This document shows, one piece after another, positions 24,807-35,511 of a stretch of DNA of 64,000 bases. Position numbers and translations under genes: made by a program. Within the stretch, counting starts at the first letter, position 1, and each line of letters opens with the position of its first letter. This DNA is from Sphingopyxis sp. Root154 (GTDB lineage: Bacteria > Pseudomonadota > Alphaproteobacteria > Sphingomonadales > Sphingomonadaceae): the NCBI RefSeq assembly GCF_001427105.1, contig NZ_LMGI01000002.1, positions 655,974 through 719,973 of the forward strand, given 5' to 3'. The notes below the pieces were generated by a model that did not search any database, was not told where the DNA came from, and saw only the letters and a program-made list of their open reading frames with translations.

Positions 24807-25665
24807 ATGCATATCGTTATGGGGGCTACCGGGCACGTCGGATCCGCAGTGGCGGAGACGCTCCTTGCGCTGGGCGAACCGGTCGGAATCATCACGCACG
24901 ATCCGGAGCATGCCGACAGCTGGCGCGACACGAAGGCCGAGATCATCGAAGCCGATGTGAACGATGTGCCGTCGCTGCGCGCGGCCTTCCAACGCGGACG
25001 GCGCCTTCTTGCTCAATCCGCCCGCCGACATAAGCACGGACACCGACAGCGAGGAGCGGAGCACCGCCGCTAATATTCTTGCCGCACTCTCCGGTTCCGG
25101 ACTGGAGAAAATCGTCGCGGAATCCACTGCCGGGGCGCAGCCGGGGAACCGTATCGGCGACCTCAATGTCTTGTGGGAGTTCGAGGAAGGATTGCGCGGC
25201 CAGGATATTCCCGCGGCGATCAACCGCGCGCCCTATTATTTCAGCAATTGGGACGAGCAGCTCGATTCGATACGCGCAACCGGAAAGCTGCAGACGATGT
25301 ACCCTGCCGACCTCGCGCTGCCGATGGCCGCGCCGCGCGATCTGGGAAAGGCTGCTGCGGATCGGCTGCTAGCCCCGGCCGCCGACGCCGGCGTCCGTTA
25401 TGTCGAAGGACCGGATCGCTATTCCTCGAACGACGTGGCGCAGGCATTTTCCGATGCTCTCGGAATCCCGGTCGAGGTCGTCGTGACGCCGCGCGAACAA
25501 TGGGAGGCGGCCTTTCGCAAACTCGGCTTTTCGGAGCCTGCCGCCAATTCCTACGCCCGGATGACCGCGGTCAGCCTCGACGGCGGGTTCGATTACGACG
25601 AGAGGTCCATCCGGGGAGCAACAACGCTCGGCGAGTATATTCGGCAGCTGGTGGCGCGATCATAA
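24807..25665 (+). pseudogene. NmrA-like NAD(P)-binding protein, frameshifted
   Basis: Two frames encode one protein. The first (ATG 24807, GGAGAAGG upstream) gives the Rossmann start MHIVMGATGHVGSAVAETLL and runs to AAFQR. The second continues with ADGAFLLNPPADISTDTDSE and then 215 residues of NmrA-like sequence ending in GEYIRQLVARS. The break is at the CGCGG stretch at about 24993-24998; two extra bases (CG) would restore the frame. An intact protein would have about 286 residues and act as an oxidoreductase or redox-sensing regulator. Sequencing error is a real possibility. Confidence 0.7.
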
Positions 25666-25798
25666 TGGTCTCGCCGGGCTCGGCCGCTACTCAGGATACG
25701 GAGCAAAGTGGAACTGACCGTATTGGGATGGTCCGCTCCAAGGCGAAAGTTAAGCAAATCATGGCCCGAAGCGCTATTGGATTGTCGACTTCTTCATC

Positions 25799-25987
25799 CT
25801 ATTTTTCCGGCCTGTTATCTGATCCGCGATACACGATATAGAGCCACACTAGCCCAATCAGAACCCACGCCGGCCCATGCCAATCATCGGACAGATCGCG
25901 GCTGAGATATAATTCGCTCAGTCCAACGACACCGCATAGGAGTGCGAGGGCCGCAGCCGAGAAATACCGTCGGGTCCGCGGGATCAC
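25799..25987 (-). CDS. small two-helix membrane protein
   Basis: The 62-residue product from GTG 25987 has a hydrophobic helix (YFSAAALALLCGVVGLSELY), a short polar loop and a second helix (WVLIGLVWLYIVYRG). GGGAAG lies 5 bases upstream. No family is recognised. It follows the GFA gene by 39 bp on the same strand and could be its partner. Confidence 0.5.
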   Translation of the reverse strand: MIPRTRRYFSAAALALLCGVVGLSELYLSRDLSDDWHGPAWVLIGLVWLYIVYRGSDNRPEK

Positions 25988-26026
25988 TTGCTTCCCTGCA
26001 TGGAGCAGCCGCTGCAGCCCATAGCG

Positions 26027-26515
26027 CTAATCGACCCAGAGGCCCCGGGCCCGGTGCCACTCCTCCAACGCGTCCTCGGGATATTCTTCGAAGCACTGGT
26101 CGTCCGGGCCGATCAGGGGTTCGACCCAGGATGCCTTCGACGCGAGCATCATGTGCACGCTCGACGGAGCCTTGGGCAGGTCGCTGTCAATTGCTGAGGC
26201 GAACGGATGAAACAGATCAGGATATTCCGGGCTATACACCCATAGCGCGCTGGCGCATTTAGCGCAGAAACGGCGCTCGGCCGCGCTGAGCTCGCACCCG
26301 CCCCGCTCGTTGTTCAGCTCGGCATGAAAGGCCGCAGTCTCGCCTTCCACTCTCAGCGTTCGCTTGTCGGCGTGGAGATTGATCGCGTATCCTCCGCCGC
26401 CGGCGGTCTTCCTGCATATCGAGCAATAGCAGCGCATGAATGGGACGGGCGCGTGGCTGTCAGCGGAGAAACGGACCTCTCCACAGCGGCACGACCCTTT
26501 GAGCTTGAGGGGCAT
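26027..26515 (-). CDS. GFA family protein
   Basis: The 162-residue protein has the GFA/CENP-V zinc fold: GSCRCGEVRF near residue 8, CYCSICRKTAGGGGYAIN near 29 and FCAKCASALWVYSPEYPD near 84. The CxxC spacing gives two zinc sites. It is only distantly similar to the GFA protein at 14317-14799. The substrate is unknown; the C-terminal EEWHRARGLW tail is typical of one subfamily. Confidence 0.88.
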   Translation of the reverse strand: MPLKLKGSCRCGEVRFSADSHAPVPFMRCYCSICRKTAGGGGYAINLHADKRTLRVEGETAAFHAELNNERGGCELSAAERRFCAKCASALWVYSPEYPDLFHPFASAIDSDLPKAPSSVHMMLASKASWVEPLIGPDDQCFEEYPEDALEEWHRARGLWVD

Positions 26516-26651
26516 ACTCGGCTCCTTTCACATCGGAAACTTGCGAAACGGAGTGCGGTTGCCTCGGCTACGCGTCGAAAATTAACCGCTGGAGCTGGCC
26601 GCTTCAAGTCAGTCAGCTTCAGGGTGGATTTGGGGAAAGCGGCCGTTCGCG

Positions 26652-26683
26652 ATCGTCAGCACGCCATATCGTCAGCACGCTAT
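26652..26683. repeat. tandem 16-bp direct repeat
   Basis: ATCGTCAGCACGCCAT followed directly by ATCGTCAGCACGCTAT, one mismatch in 16. It lies in a gene-free stretch between the GFA gene and the next minus-strand gene. Confidence 0.7.
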
Positions 26684-26811
26684 GAGGTGAGGCCGTTCGG
26701 TGCCATCGCCATTGTTGGGTCAGCACGACGTACCGTACCTGCGACCGCAGCGTTGCCAACCGCGTTCACGAAAACCGCCCCTAAGGCGCACGCCGCGCGT
26801 CCTCCCCTTCC

Positions 26812-27072
26812 CTATCGCGCTGCAGCGCCGTTTGGTTTCGCGTGCGCCTCGGCGGCGTGGGCTGGTTGCGAAGCGAGCATCGCGTCATGTTCGAGAAAGA
26901 CGCGTTCGATCTCTTCGCGCTTGTCGAACAGGAGCTTGGCGACGCCCGCGGTCATGCCGCCCTCTTCACCGACGCGCCCGAGCACGCCTGCGAGATCGGC
27001 GAGCGTCGCCTTTTCCGGGGTCGAGTGAAGGCCTCCCTTGGTATCGCGATAGGCTGTGCATTCAGTCGCCAT
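26812..27072 (-). CDS. small hypothetical protein
   Basis: The 86-residue protein starts at ATG 27072 with AAGGAG 6 bases upstream; the ATG at 27078 touches that site and is less likely. It begins ATECTAYRDTKGGLHSTPEK and has a helical middle (VAKLLFDKREEIERVFLEHD). Small proteins of this design occur in sphingomonads, but I know of no function. Confidence 0.65.
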   Translation of the reverse strand: MATECTAYRDTKGGLHSTPEKATLADLAGVLGRVGEEGGMTAGVAKLLFDKREEIERVFLEHDAMLASQPAHAAEAHAKPNGAAAR

Positions 27073-27329
27073 TGCCATCTCCTTCGCAAGAACGGGCGGT
27101 GATGAAACGCGCCGGCAGCCAAATAGTGCCGATGCGCCGGCCGGCGCCGGCAATATACCGCGGCGCGCACTCACCCGTTTCACGGGACCTCGATGATACC
27201 GCCCACCGCACACTACTCGGCCGGCCGGATCAGCGCGTCGTGCGCGGCCCGCCGAATGGAGCGCGGTCCCGATCTCGTGCCGTCAGCGATCGAGGAAATC
27301 GAAAGAGCACCGGCAAAAGACCGCGTCGG

Positions 27330-27566
27330 TCATCGTCCCTGCGCGCATTGCTCGCTGCTTCGGTCGAGTGAGCGCAGCGCGGCGAGAACGTCGTCGACGG
27401 GCACGGCGCGACGCGCACCGGGCGGCTTCCGGAGCGCCGGCTTGTCGCGAACCGCCGAACGGTCGGACGCCCAGGATGCGAGGAGTGCGCGTTTGACCTC
27501 GGGCTCGAGGCTCGGGTGACGCGCGACGTCGAACGGATGCAGAAAACGGGAAAATGGCTCGGACAT
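27330..27566 (-). CDS. conserved small hypothetical protein
   Basis: The 78-residue protein begins SEPFSRFLHPFDVARHPSLE and contains VKRALLASWASDRSAVRDKP and VPVDDVLAALRSLD, a pattern I recall from a small conserved family in alphaproteobacteria. AAGGAGG precedes ATG 27566. The function is unknown. It is upstream of and divergent from groES. Confidence 0.75.
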   Translation of the reverse strand: MSEPFSRFLHPFDVARHPSLEPEVKRALLASWASDRSAVRDKPALRKPPGARRAVPVDDVLAALRSLDRSSEQCAQGR

Positions 27567-27744
27567 GATCGTGCCTCCTTCCTTGTCGCCATTCCTTTTC
27601 ACCAGACGCGGCCTGCTTGCCGCGCGCACATGAATTTTGGAAGCGAATCGAGTCGCGTCAAGAGGCGAAATCGCTACCAAGCCGCTGAAATGCGGCGTGC
27701 TGGCAGTCATCGCCTGCAAGTGCCAAAAAATTTTGCGGGACCCT

Positions 27745-27770
27745 CTTGAAGCGAAAAAATCCGCTTCCTA
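27745..27770 (+). promoter_or_regulatory. RpoH-type heat-shock promoter of groESL
   Basis: CTTGAA (27745-27750), 16 bases, CCTA (27767-27770), about 70 bases before the groES ATG. The hsp20 gene has a matching pair. I see no CIRCE inverted repeat, so HrcA control is not supported. Confidence 0.55.
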
Positions 27771-27771
27771 G

Positions 27772-29823
<2,052 letters not shown>

Positions 29824-29828
29824 CCGGC

Positions 29829-29855
29829 GGGGGGCGGCGGGTCGCCGCCGCCCCC
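29829..29855 (+). terminator. GC-rich hairpin after groEL
   Basis: GGGGGCGGC pairs with GCCGCCCCC 6 bases past the groEL stop. There is no U-run, so it may stabilise the transcript end or only attenuate read-through into the small gene at 29898. Confidence 0.4.
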
Positions 29856-29897
29856 ACCACCTGCACGCTTGACCACGAAGATCACGGGAGAGCAGTC

Positions 29898-30086
29898 ATG
29901 TCCTTCTACGGTAGCCAAAGCGTTCGCGGCTGTTCGGCGCAACTGAAGCTGCGGCACGGACAGGGGGCCGAACTTCTCGTCGCGCGGCAGGTCAAATGGG
30001 CATGCGAACGCGGCAACGACGAGGAAATCGCCTATTGGAGCGCGGTCCTCGACGATCTCGCGAACGGACCACGCCGGTCCAGATGA
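29898..30086 (+). CDS. small hypothetical protein
   Basis: A 62-residue protein starting at ATG 29898 after GGGAGAGCAG. It opens SFYGSQSVRGCSAQLKLRHG and has a helical QVKWACERGNDEEIAYWSAV segment. It follows groEL by 75 bp, so it may be heat-shock co-regulated. No family is recognised. Confidence 0.6.
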   Translation: MSFYGSQSVRGCSAQLKLRHGQGAELLVARQVKWACERGNDEEIAYWSAVLDDLANGPRRSR

Positions 30087-30293
30087 CCCACCTTTGCTGC
30101 CGGACGTTCGGGTTCGAGAGACGCCCGTGCCCCGTTCCAGGGCCTCCAGGCCCGCGCTGAAGCGTTGCGCGGGACCTGCAGCCCCGGGGTCAGGGGAACG
30201 TCGGAAGGTCGAGTGCGTTTTGAATTCACCCTGTCGCGCCCTTGCGCTTTCCAGGCGCTTGCGCGGCGGGGCTCCTTGGAACCCTCACAACTT

Positions 30294-30318
30294 GCCCCGC
30301 CTCGGCGGGGCGACTTTT
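30294..30318 (+). terminator. intrinsic terminator-like hairpin
   Basis: GCCCCGCC and GGCGGGGC (2-base loop) then GACTTTT. It is 12 bases upstream of the next start codon, so it could also act as an attenuator in that leader. Confidence 0.5.
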
Positions 30319-30329
30319 GGGCAAGACAG

Positions 30330-30598
30330 ATGGCTGATATCGACGCAGGACTGCTTTATCATCTTCCGCTTGGCGATATCGAGACGGTGGTCTTCTACAA
30401 GCGCGACGAAGTGACCAGCGAGCTCATATGCTGCGACGTGAAGATCGCGGGGAAAACGTGGATGTTCACGAGGCCTTGGCCGGCTGGGACCTGCTGATCG
30501 CCCATCTGAGCGGCCTTCCCGGGTTCCGCTCCGATGCGCTCGCGGCTATGATGCAGCCGGCCTTCGCGGCCTGCGAAATGATCGCCTTCCGCCGCTAA
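30330..30598 (+). pseudogene. conserved small hypothetical protein, frameshifted
   Basis: From ATG 30330 the first frame reads ADIDAGLLYHLPLGDIETVV and ICCDVKIAGKTWMF. The natural continuation HEALAGWDLLIAHLSGLPGF, ending in CEMIAFRR and a stop at 30598, is in another frame. One base added in the GTTC at about 30464-30467 restores a single 90-residue protein. The two halves clearly belong together (TWMF-HEALAGW). Whether this is real decay or an error is open. The family is unnamed to me. Confidence 0.65.
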
Positions 30599-30609
30599 AT
30601 TCAATCGGG

Positions 30610-30975
30610 CTAGCGGCGGAACAGTTCGAGCTTGGCCGCGAGATCGGCCGAGGCGACGGGCTTGCGAACCAGCCCGAGAGCGGCGCCGGAAAATTCGTCC
30701 GCGATCGCCTCCTGTCCGGTCACGAAGAGAACAGGTATCCCCTTGTCGCGCAGCCAGGCCGCAGCGGCCGGGCCGGTTCGACCGTCGGCCAGGTCGATAT
30801 CGACGAGCGCCCCGTCGAACTTGTACGCATCGATCGTTTGCTTCAGTTCTGCGAAACTGTCCGCTGAACCCGCGAAGATGTGGCCGAGATCCTCGATCAT
30901 CGCCTCGACATGAAAGATGATCAGCGGATTGTCTTCGAGGTAGAATATGCGAAGCGGCTGCGATTCATCGGTCAT
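30610..30975 (-). CDS. single-domain response regulator
   Basis: The 121-residue protein is a receiver only. The acidic pair is in YLEDNPLI, the phosphoacceptor Asp in ALVDIDLADG, the Thr in VLFVTGQ (close to the FATGUY motif of alphaproteobacterial single-domain receivers) and the Lys in VRKPV. It overlaps the upstream histidine kinase gene by 11 bp, so they are a cognate pair. FATGUY-type receivers such as SdrG work with HWE/HisKA2 kinases in the general stress response; that role is inferred here. Confidence 0.9.
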   Translation of the reverse strand: MTDESQPLRIFYLEDNPLIIFHVEAMIEDLGHIFAGSADSFAELKQTIDAYKFDGALVDIDLADGRTGPAAAAWLRDKGIPVLFVTGQEAIADEFSGAALGLVRKPVASADLAAKLELFRR

Positions 30976-32032
30976 GGTCTATCAACACATTCCGGGCGTC
31001 AGGGTTCAGCGAAGGTCGCGATAGAAGGCCAGATACGGCAAATTCGAGCCCGTGTGGCGGATAGGCTATCGACGGGGCGCTTCCGAACAGGTTGCGCAGC
31101 GCAGCGGTGAGGTACCGCGTTCCATAGCCCGTTCGCGAAGGCGCCGTCACTGGCGGACCGCCGCTTTCGACCCACCGGATCGTCAGCAGTTCGTCGGGGC
31201 GCGATACCGTCCAGTCTAGTCCGACATGACCTCCGGGGACCGACAAAGCGCCATATTTAAGCGCGTTTGTCGCCAGTTCGTGGAAGCAGAGAGCGAGCGT
31301 CGTCGCGGCTTCCCGGCCAAGCATGACCGAGGGTCCTGCGGCCCTAATCCGGCTTTGATCGCCCGAGCGATAAGGTTTGAAGGTCAGGTCCGCGACATGC
31401 GCGAGATCCAATGCCTCCCCGTCCATCTCGAATACCGCGGTGTGGACATTGGCCAGCGCCATCAGGCGACCGGAAAAATCCTCGGTGAAATCGTCGAGCG
31501 ACGTGGCGCCGCGGCGCGTCATCGCGAAGATCGAGGACACGCTAGCGAGCATGTTCTTCACGCGGTGATTGAGTTCCCGGCGCAGCTCGACTTCGCGCTC
31601 GATATGATCGCGCACGTCGCGCTGCCGCAGGCGCGCGAGCAGCGCCGACTGGACACCGCTGACAAGGTCGAGCGTCGCTACCGGTCGCTGATAGTAGATG
31701 TGCCGCGAGCCCGGCCAGACTGCATCAAGCTCGGCCCGGATCCGCGCCTGCGGCGCGGCCCGGTCGAGAAGGATGACAATCGGCAGTTCCGACCAGGCGG
31801 GTTGGCCGACCAGATGCGCATGCACGATCTCCAGCACCTCGGGGGTCAGTGCTTCGTGCGTCGCGACGATAAGACCGGGAAGCTCTTCCAGCTGACGGCG
31901 AATGTCGTCAGCCTCTGCCGCGCGCCGGACAAGCAGCCCATGCTCGCTGAGCAGGGATTCGAGATAATCGGCGTCGCGCCTGTAGGGAGCCAACGCAAGC
32001 ACCCAGTCGAGAGAACCCTCATCCCGGTGCAT
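30965..32032 (-). CDS. HWE-family histidine kinase with N-terminal receiver-like domain
   Basis: The 355-residue cytoplasmic protein has an N-terminal receiver-like region (about residues 8-130, VLALAPYRRDADYLESLLSE) without a clear phosphoacceptor. It then has a HWE kinase core: the H-box RELNHRVKNML with His156, the N-box HELATNALKYGAL with Asn256 and IRWVESGGPPV with the family Trp near 285. It lies 6 bp after the KaiC-like gene and overlaps the receiver gene. The order KaiC-like, kinase, receiver suggests the ATPase controls the kinase. Confidence 0.9.
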   Translation of the reverse strand: MHRDEGSLDWVLALAPYRRDADYLESLLSEHGLLVRRAAEADDIRRQLEELPGLIVATHEALTPEVLEIVHAHLVGQPAWSELPIVILLDRAAPQARIRAELDAVWPGSRHIYYQRPVATLDLVSGVQSALLARLRQRDVRDHIEREVELRRELNHRVKNMLASVSSIFAMTRRGATSLDDFTEDFSGRLMALANVHTAVFEMDGEALDLAHVADLTFKPYRSGDQSRIRAAGPSVMLGREAATTLALCFHELATNALKYGALSVPGGHVGLDWTVSRPDELLTIRWVESGGPPVTAPSRTGYGTRYLTAALRNLFGSAPSIAYPPHGLEFAVSGLLSRPSLNPDARNVLIDHDR

Positions 32033-32038
32033 GAGCGG

Positions 32039-33478
32039 TTACGCCTCGGGGATCGGATTGTACGAGATGACGGTGACCCCCGAGCTTTGAATGAACAGTT
32101 CGCGCACGTCGAGATCATGGGGCCCATGCCGTTTCTTGACCACCGAGATGCTGCGCCGCAGGCGCCCTTCATGCTCGGCGATGCGGAGCAGCAGCACGGT
32201 ATCGCCGAGAAAGCTCACATCGACGTCGATCCCGACGTTCTGCCCGAGAAGACCATGCTGCGCGACGATCAGGATCGTGAGCACGCCGGCCCGCGCGAGA
32301 TATTTGAGCAGCGACTGGATGTCGCGGACCGCTTTGTCGCGATGCGGCAGCGAGTTGAGATAGCCGGTAAAGCTGTCGATCACGACGACGCGGACCTTCT
32401 CGCCGCTGACCGCTTTCTGCACGATCTGGCCGAACTCGCCCGGCGAAATTTCGTTGGGGTTGAAATCGCTGATGATCAGCTGGCCATCGGCGTGGAATTG
32501 ACGCAGGTCCATGCCGAGGCCCTCGGATCGCCGGAAGAATGTTTCGATCCGCTCCTCGAACAGGAAGAGGGCAACGCTTTCACCGCGCTTTAGCGCTGCC
32601 GTCGCATAGAGCGACGCCATCGTCGATTTGCCGGTTCCGGCTTGCCCGATCACGAGCGTCGTCGTCCCCGCTTCCTGCCCTCCGCCGAACATCTCATCGA
32701 GCGTTTCGACACCCGATTTGATGAGGTGCGGCTTCGAGGGGCCCACGGCCGCGCCCGCCAATATCCTCGGGAAGACGACGACACCTTCGCCTTCGCGGAT
32801 CGCCATGTCGTGATATCCGTCCGCGATAGGCACGCCGCGCATCTTGCTTATTTCGACCCGGCGCCGAACCGCGCCATATTCCTCGAGCGACTTGTCGAAA
32901 CGGATCACGCCGTGCGCGATGCCGTCGACCTCCTCTCCCGACCGGTCATTCTCCTGCGTCTGGGTATCGAGGAGCAATGCCACGACGTTGCGCTGCGCCA
33001 GAAACGCCTTGAAGGCGATGAGTTCGCGGCGGAACCGCGGTGAATCGCCCGTGATGAGGCGAATTTCCAGCAGCGAGTCGTAGACGAGACGTGCGGGCTT
33101 ATGCTCCTCGATCGCGCTTTCGATCGCCTTGCGCGTTTCGTCAAGGCGAAGTTCCACCGTCTGAAAAATCGTCTGGTCAGCGGCGCCGTTTACGGACTCC
33201 GAGGCCGAAAGCTCTTCAACACGGATTCCATCGAGCGTCCACCCGTGCGACTGAGCAATGGCCTTTAGCTCGGCTTCGGTCTGGGAAAGGCTGACGTAGA
33301 TGCATCGCTCGCCCTTGGCGACGCCGGCCCGCAGAAACTGGAGCGCCGCGGTGGTCTTGCCCGATCCCGGCGCACCCTGAAGAATATAGAGATTGGACGC
33401 CGGCAGCCCGCCGCGCAAGATCTCATCGAGCCCCTCGACGCCCGAACTCACCGTCTCTCGTGCTGGAAATTCGCTCAT
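32039..33478 (-). CDS. KaiC-like double-domain ATPase
   Basis: The 479-residue protein has two RecA-like KaiC domains with Walker A motifs GAPGSGKT (35-42) and GQAGTGKS (278-285). The second domain keeps an adjacent Glu pair (FLFEERIETFF). In the first, the matching stretch reads YVSLSQTEAEL, so the usual EE is lost. Where cyanobacterial KaiC has the phosphorylated Ser-Thr pair, I align Ser-Phe (DVSFLGDTV). There is no KaiA or KaiB gene in the window. ATG 33478 (AGAGG 5 bases upstream) is preferred over GTG 33484. First gene of the operon with the HWE kinase and receiver. Confidence 0.9.
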   Translation of the reverse strand: MSEFPARETVSSGVEGLDEILRGGLPASNLYILQGAPGSGKTTAALQFLRAGVAKGERCIYVSLSQTEAELKAIAQSHGWTLDGIRVEELSASESVNGAADQTIFQTVELRLDETRKAIESAIEEHKPARLVYDSLLEIRLITGDSPRFRRELIAFKAFLAQRNVVALLLDTQTQENDRSGEEVDGIAHGVIRFDKSLEEYGAVRRRVEISKMRGVPIADGYHDMAIREGEGVVVFPRILAGAAVGPSKPHLIKSGVETLDEMFGGGQEAGTTTLVIGQAGTGKSTMASLYATAALKRGESVALFLFEERIETFFRRSEGLGMDLRQFHADGQLIISDFNPNEISPGEFGQIVQKAVSGEKVRVVVIDSFTGYLNSLPHRDKAVRDIQSLLKYLARAGVLTILIVAQHGLLGQNVGIDVDVSFLGDTVLLLRIAEHEGRLRRSISVVKKRHGPHDLDVRELFIQSSGVTVISYNPIPEA

Positions 33479-34164
33479 ATCCACCTCTGACTTGTGTCTT
33501 TCAGCATCTAACGCTCACCGCTCCATTTGGTGCCGTTGCCTTCTGAAGCAGGATATGCCGGGCGCGCCGTGCTCCCGCGATGCACTTAAAAATCGTCACG
33601 CGATCCTCATTTCCTCTGATGAAAGCAGAGTTCTCGGATATTCTGCGTAAGCATGGAACCAGGCTTAACGCGCGGCGTATTCAGCAAGCCGCGCCTCCTG
33701 CCGTTTCACGTCTCCGGCAGGAGGCGGGCGTCATGCAGAGGAGCCGCCTGACGGGCGCCTCCGCTATAGCGCGGGACATTGATCGCGGTGCACGCTGCAG
33801 AGTCCCTCGGCCCGGCGCAAACAAGCCGGAAATTAACGACTTGTTAGTCATGGCATTACACATTGCGCGACGAAGTCGAAGTGCCGCACCTCCCGTGCCC
33901 CCCACGCACGCGCGGCACCGTCAGGGCGGCGGTCGCTGGTCCCGGCCGCCGCCTTCCCGGCCATCGTCTTGGCCGGAATTCGAAGGCGCGGCCTACGCGG
34001 ACACCTCGCTCGCTTTGCGATGGACAAGATCGGATGTAAGCTTGTCGCCGTGCGACCCCGTCCCGCATGGTGTCAGCCGGAACTTCGCAAGGCGCTGTTC
34101 ATTAATTCTGCACATTCGACGCGCGTTACGGCGCGTTAAGTTTTACGGGATTATAGTTGACCGC
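33479..34164. other. 686-bp divergent intergenic region
   Basis: Between the KaiC operon (minus) and the diguanylate cyclase (plus). Open frames exist on both strands without ribosome sites or homology. The one notable structure is the perfect 12-bp inverted repeat at 33692-33726. A GGAAC at about 34079 lacks a correctly spaced -10. Confidence 0.4.
33692..33726. repeat. perfect 12-bp inverted repeat
   Basis: CGCCTCCTGCCG (33692-33703) and its complement CGGCAGGAGGCG (33715-33726), 11-base loop. There is no U-run on either side. It contains CCTCCT, which in an RNA could pair with ribosome sites. Confidence 0.6.
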
Positions 34165-35376
34165 ATGAGAAGATCGGACGCCCCCACACCGATCGCGCAC
34201 CCGTTTCGCCTGCGCATTTTCCCGGATCCTGCGACGCTGCCGCTTCCGGTCTACCGCGACTTCGTCGACATGCTCTTCAGTATGCGATTGCCGATAGTCG
34301 GGCTGGGCGCAGTCTTTGTTGGCATTTGCATCCTGATCGGCCGCGAGCTCGGTAGCCCTTTCCTGCTCTGTCTCGGAGGCCTTGGTGCCGTCACGACCTT
34401 TGCGCGCCTTTTGACGATCCGCGCCTATCGCCGGGTAGCGCCTGTCCTCGCCTTCGAAGAGCTGCGACTATGGGAACGACGCTACGCAGTCGGCAACCTC
34501 GCGTCGGCAGCGCTCCTCGCGCTCATCAATATCACCGCGATATCGACCCATAATCCGTTGCTGCATCTCATTACCGTCAGTCTTGTCTTTGGCTTCGGCG
34601 CCGGGATCGTTTCGCGAACGTCGGTCAGGCCTGGCATGTGCGTCGCGGCGCTCCTGACGGCGACCGTGCCGACGGTGGTCGCGCTCGCAATGCACACCGC
34701 TGAGCCCAATGCGATGTCGCTCCACCAGGAAATGTTTCTGATCGAGGCTTTCATCGTCGCGGCGATCATGGGGCTGAGCCTTCAGACCGTCGCGCATCTC
34801 TATCGATCCGCGGTCGAGCATCACACGGCCCGGCACGATATGGCCAAGCTCGCCCGAACTGATGCACTCACTGGGCTCTCGAACCGGTTGCTGCTGCGCG
34901 AACTATTCCAGGATCGCGCCGCGAACGCCGTGCGTGCGAAAAGCCTCGTGGCTCTTCACTACCTCGACCTCGACGGGTTCAAGGCGATCAATGATCGATA
35001 TGGTCACCCCGCTGGCGACATTTTGCTTGAGCAGGTGGCGCGGCGCCTCGAAGACATGGTTCGGGCCGACGATGTTGTCGCACGCCTTGGCGGCGACGAG
35101 TTCATCGTGCTGCAGGCCGGCATAGCCGCGGAGACAGAAGCAGAATTGCTGGCACGCCGGATCATCCGCGACATCAGCAAGCCCTATCTCGTTGAGGGCG
35201 TTTCGATGTCGATATCGGTCAGCGTCGGCATTGCGACGGCGCCCAAGCTCGGCCTCGAGCTTGAGCGCCTGCTCGCCTGCGCCGATGCCGCGCTCTACCG
35301 GGCCAAAGCCGGCGGCAAGGCCCGCGCCCTCTTCTGTCTGGATGCGGATGCGATTGCTGCCGACATGGCGGCCTGA
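34165..35376 (+). CDS. membrane-bound diguanylate cyclase (GGDEF)
   Basis: The 403-residue protein has an N-terminal membrane region (about six hydrophobic segments, residues 45-215) and a GGDEF domain at about 230-390: LARTDALTGLSNRLLLREL, YLDLDGFKAINDRYGHPAGD and the intact active site RLGGDEF. RADD five residues before it fits the RxxD product-inhibition site. It should make cyclic di-GMP. The frame is open far upstream; I chose ATG 34165 as the last Met before the membrane region, though there is no clear ribosome site. Confidence 0.88.
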   Translation: MRRSDAPTPIAHPFRLRIFPDPATLPLPVYRDFVDMLFSMRLPIVGLGAVFVGICILIGRELGSPFLLCLGGLGAVTTFARLLTIRAYRRVAPVLAFEELRLWERRYAVGNLASAALLALINITAISTHNPLLHLITVSLVFGFGAGIVSRTSVRPGMCVAALLTATVPTVVALAMHTAEPNAMSLHQEMFLIEAFIVAAIMGLSLQTVAHLYRSAVEHHTARHDMAKLARTDALTGLSNRLLLRELFQDRAANAVRAKSLVALHYLDLDGFKAINDRYGHPAGDILLEQVARRLEDMVRADDVVARLGGDEFIVLQAGIAAETEAELLARRIIRDISKPYLVEGVSMSISVSVGIATAPKLGLELERLLACADAALYRAKAGGKARALFCLDADAIAADMAA

Positions 35377-35511
35377 AACAGCGCATGGCGAATGGCGGAT
35401 TTGAGCCGCAGATTGTCGCCGAAAACGGCCATGAAGCTTTTCTTCAAGCGAGGGAACCCGACACGCGGGATAGCAGCCTCGGCACGAGGAGCCGGGAAAA
35501 GCTGCATCCGG

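Noticed and set aside
31226..32593. 455-residue plus-strand open frame over the kinase and KaiC genes
   Set aside because: It is a shadow of two well-supported genes on the other strand.
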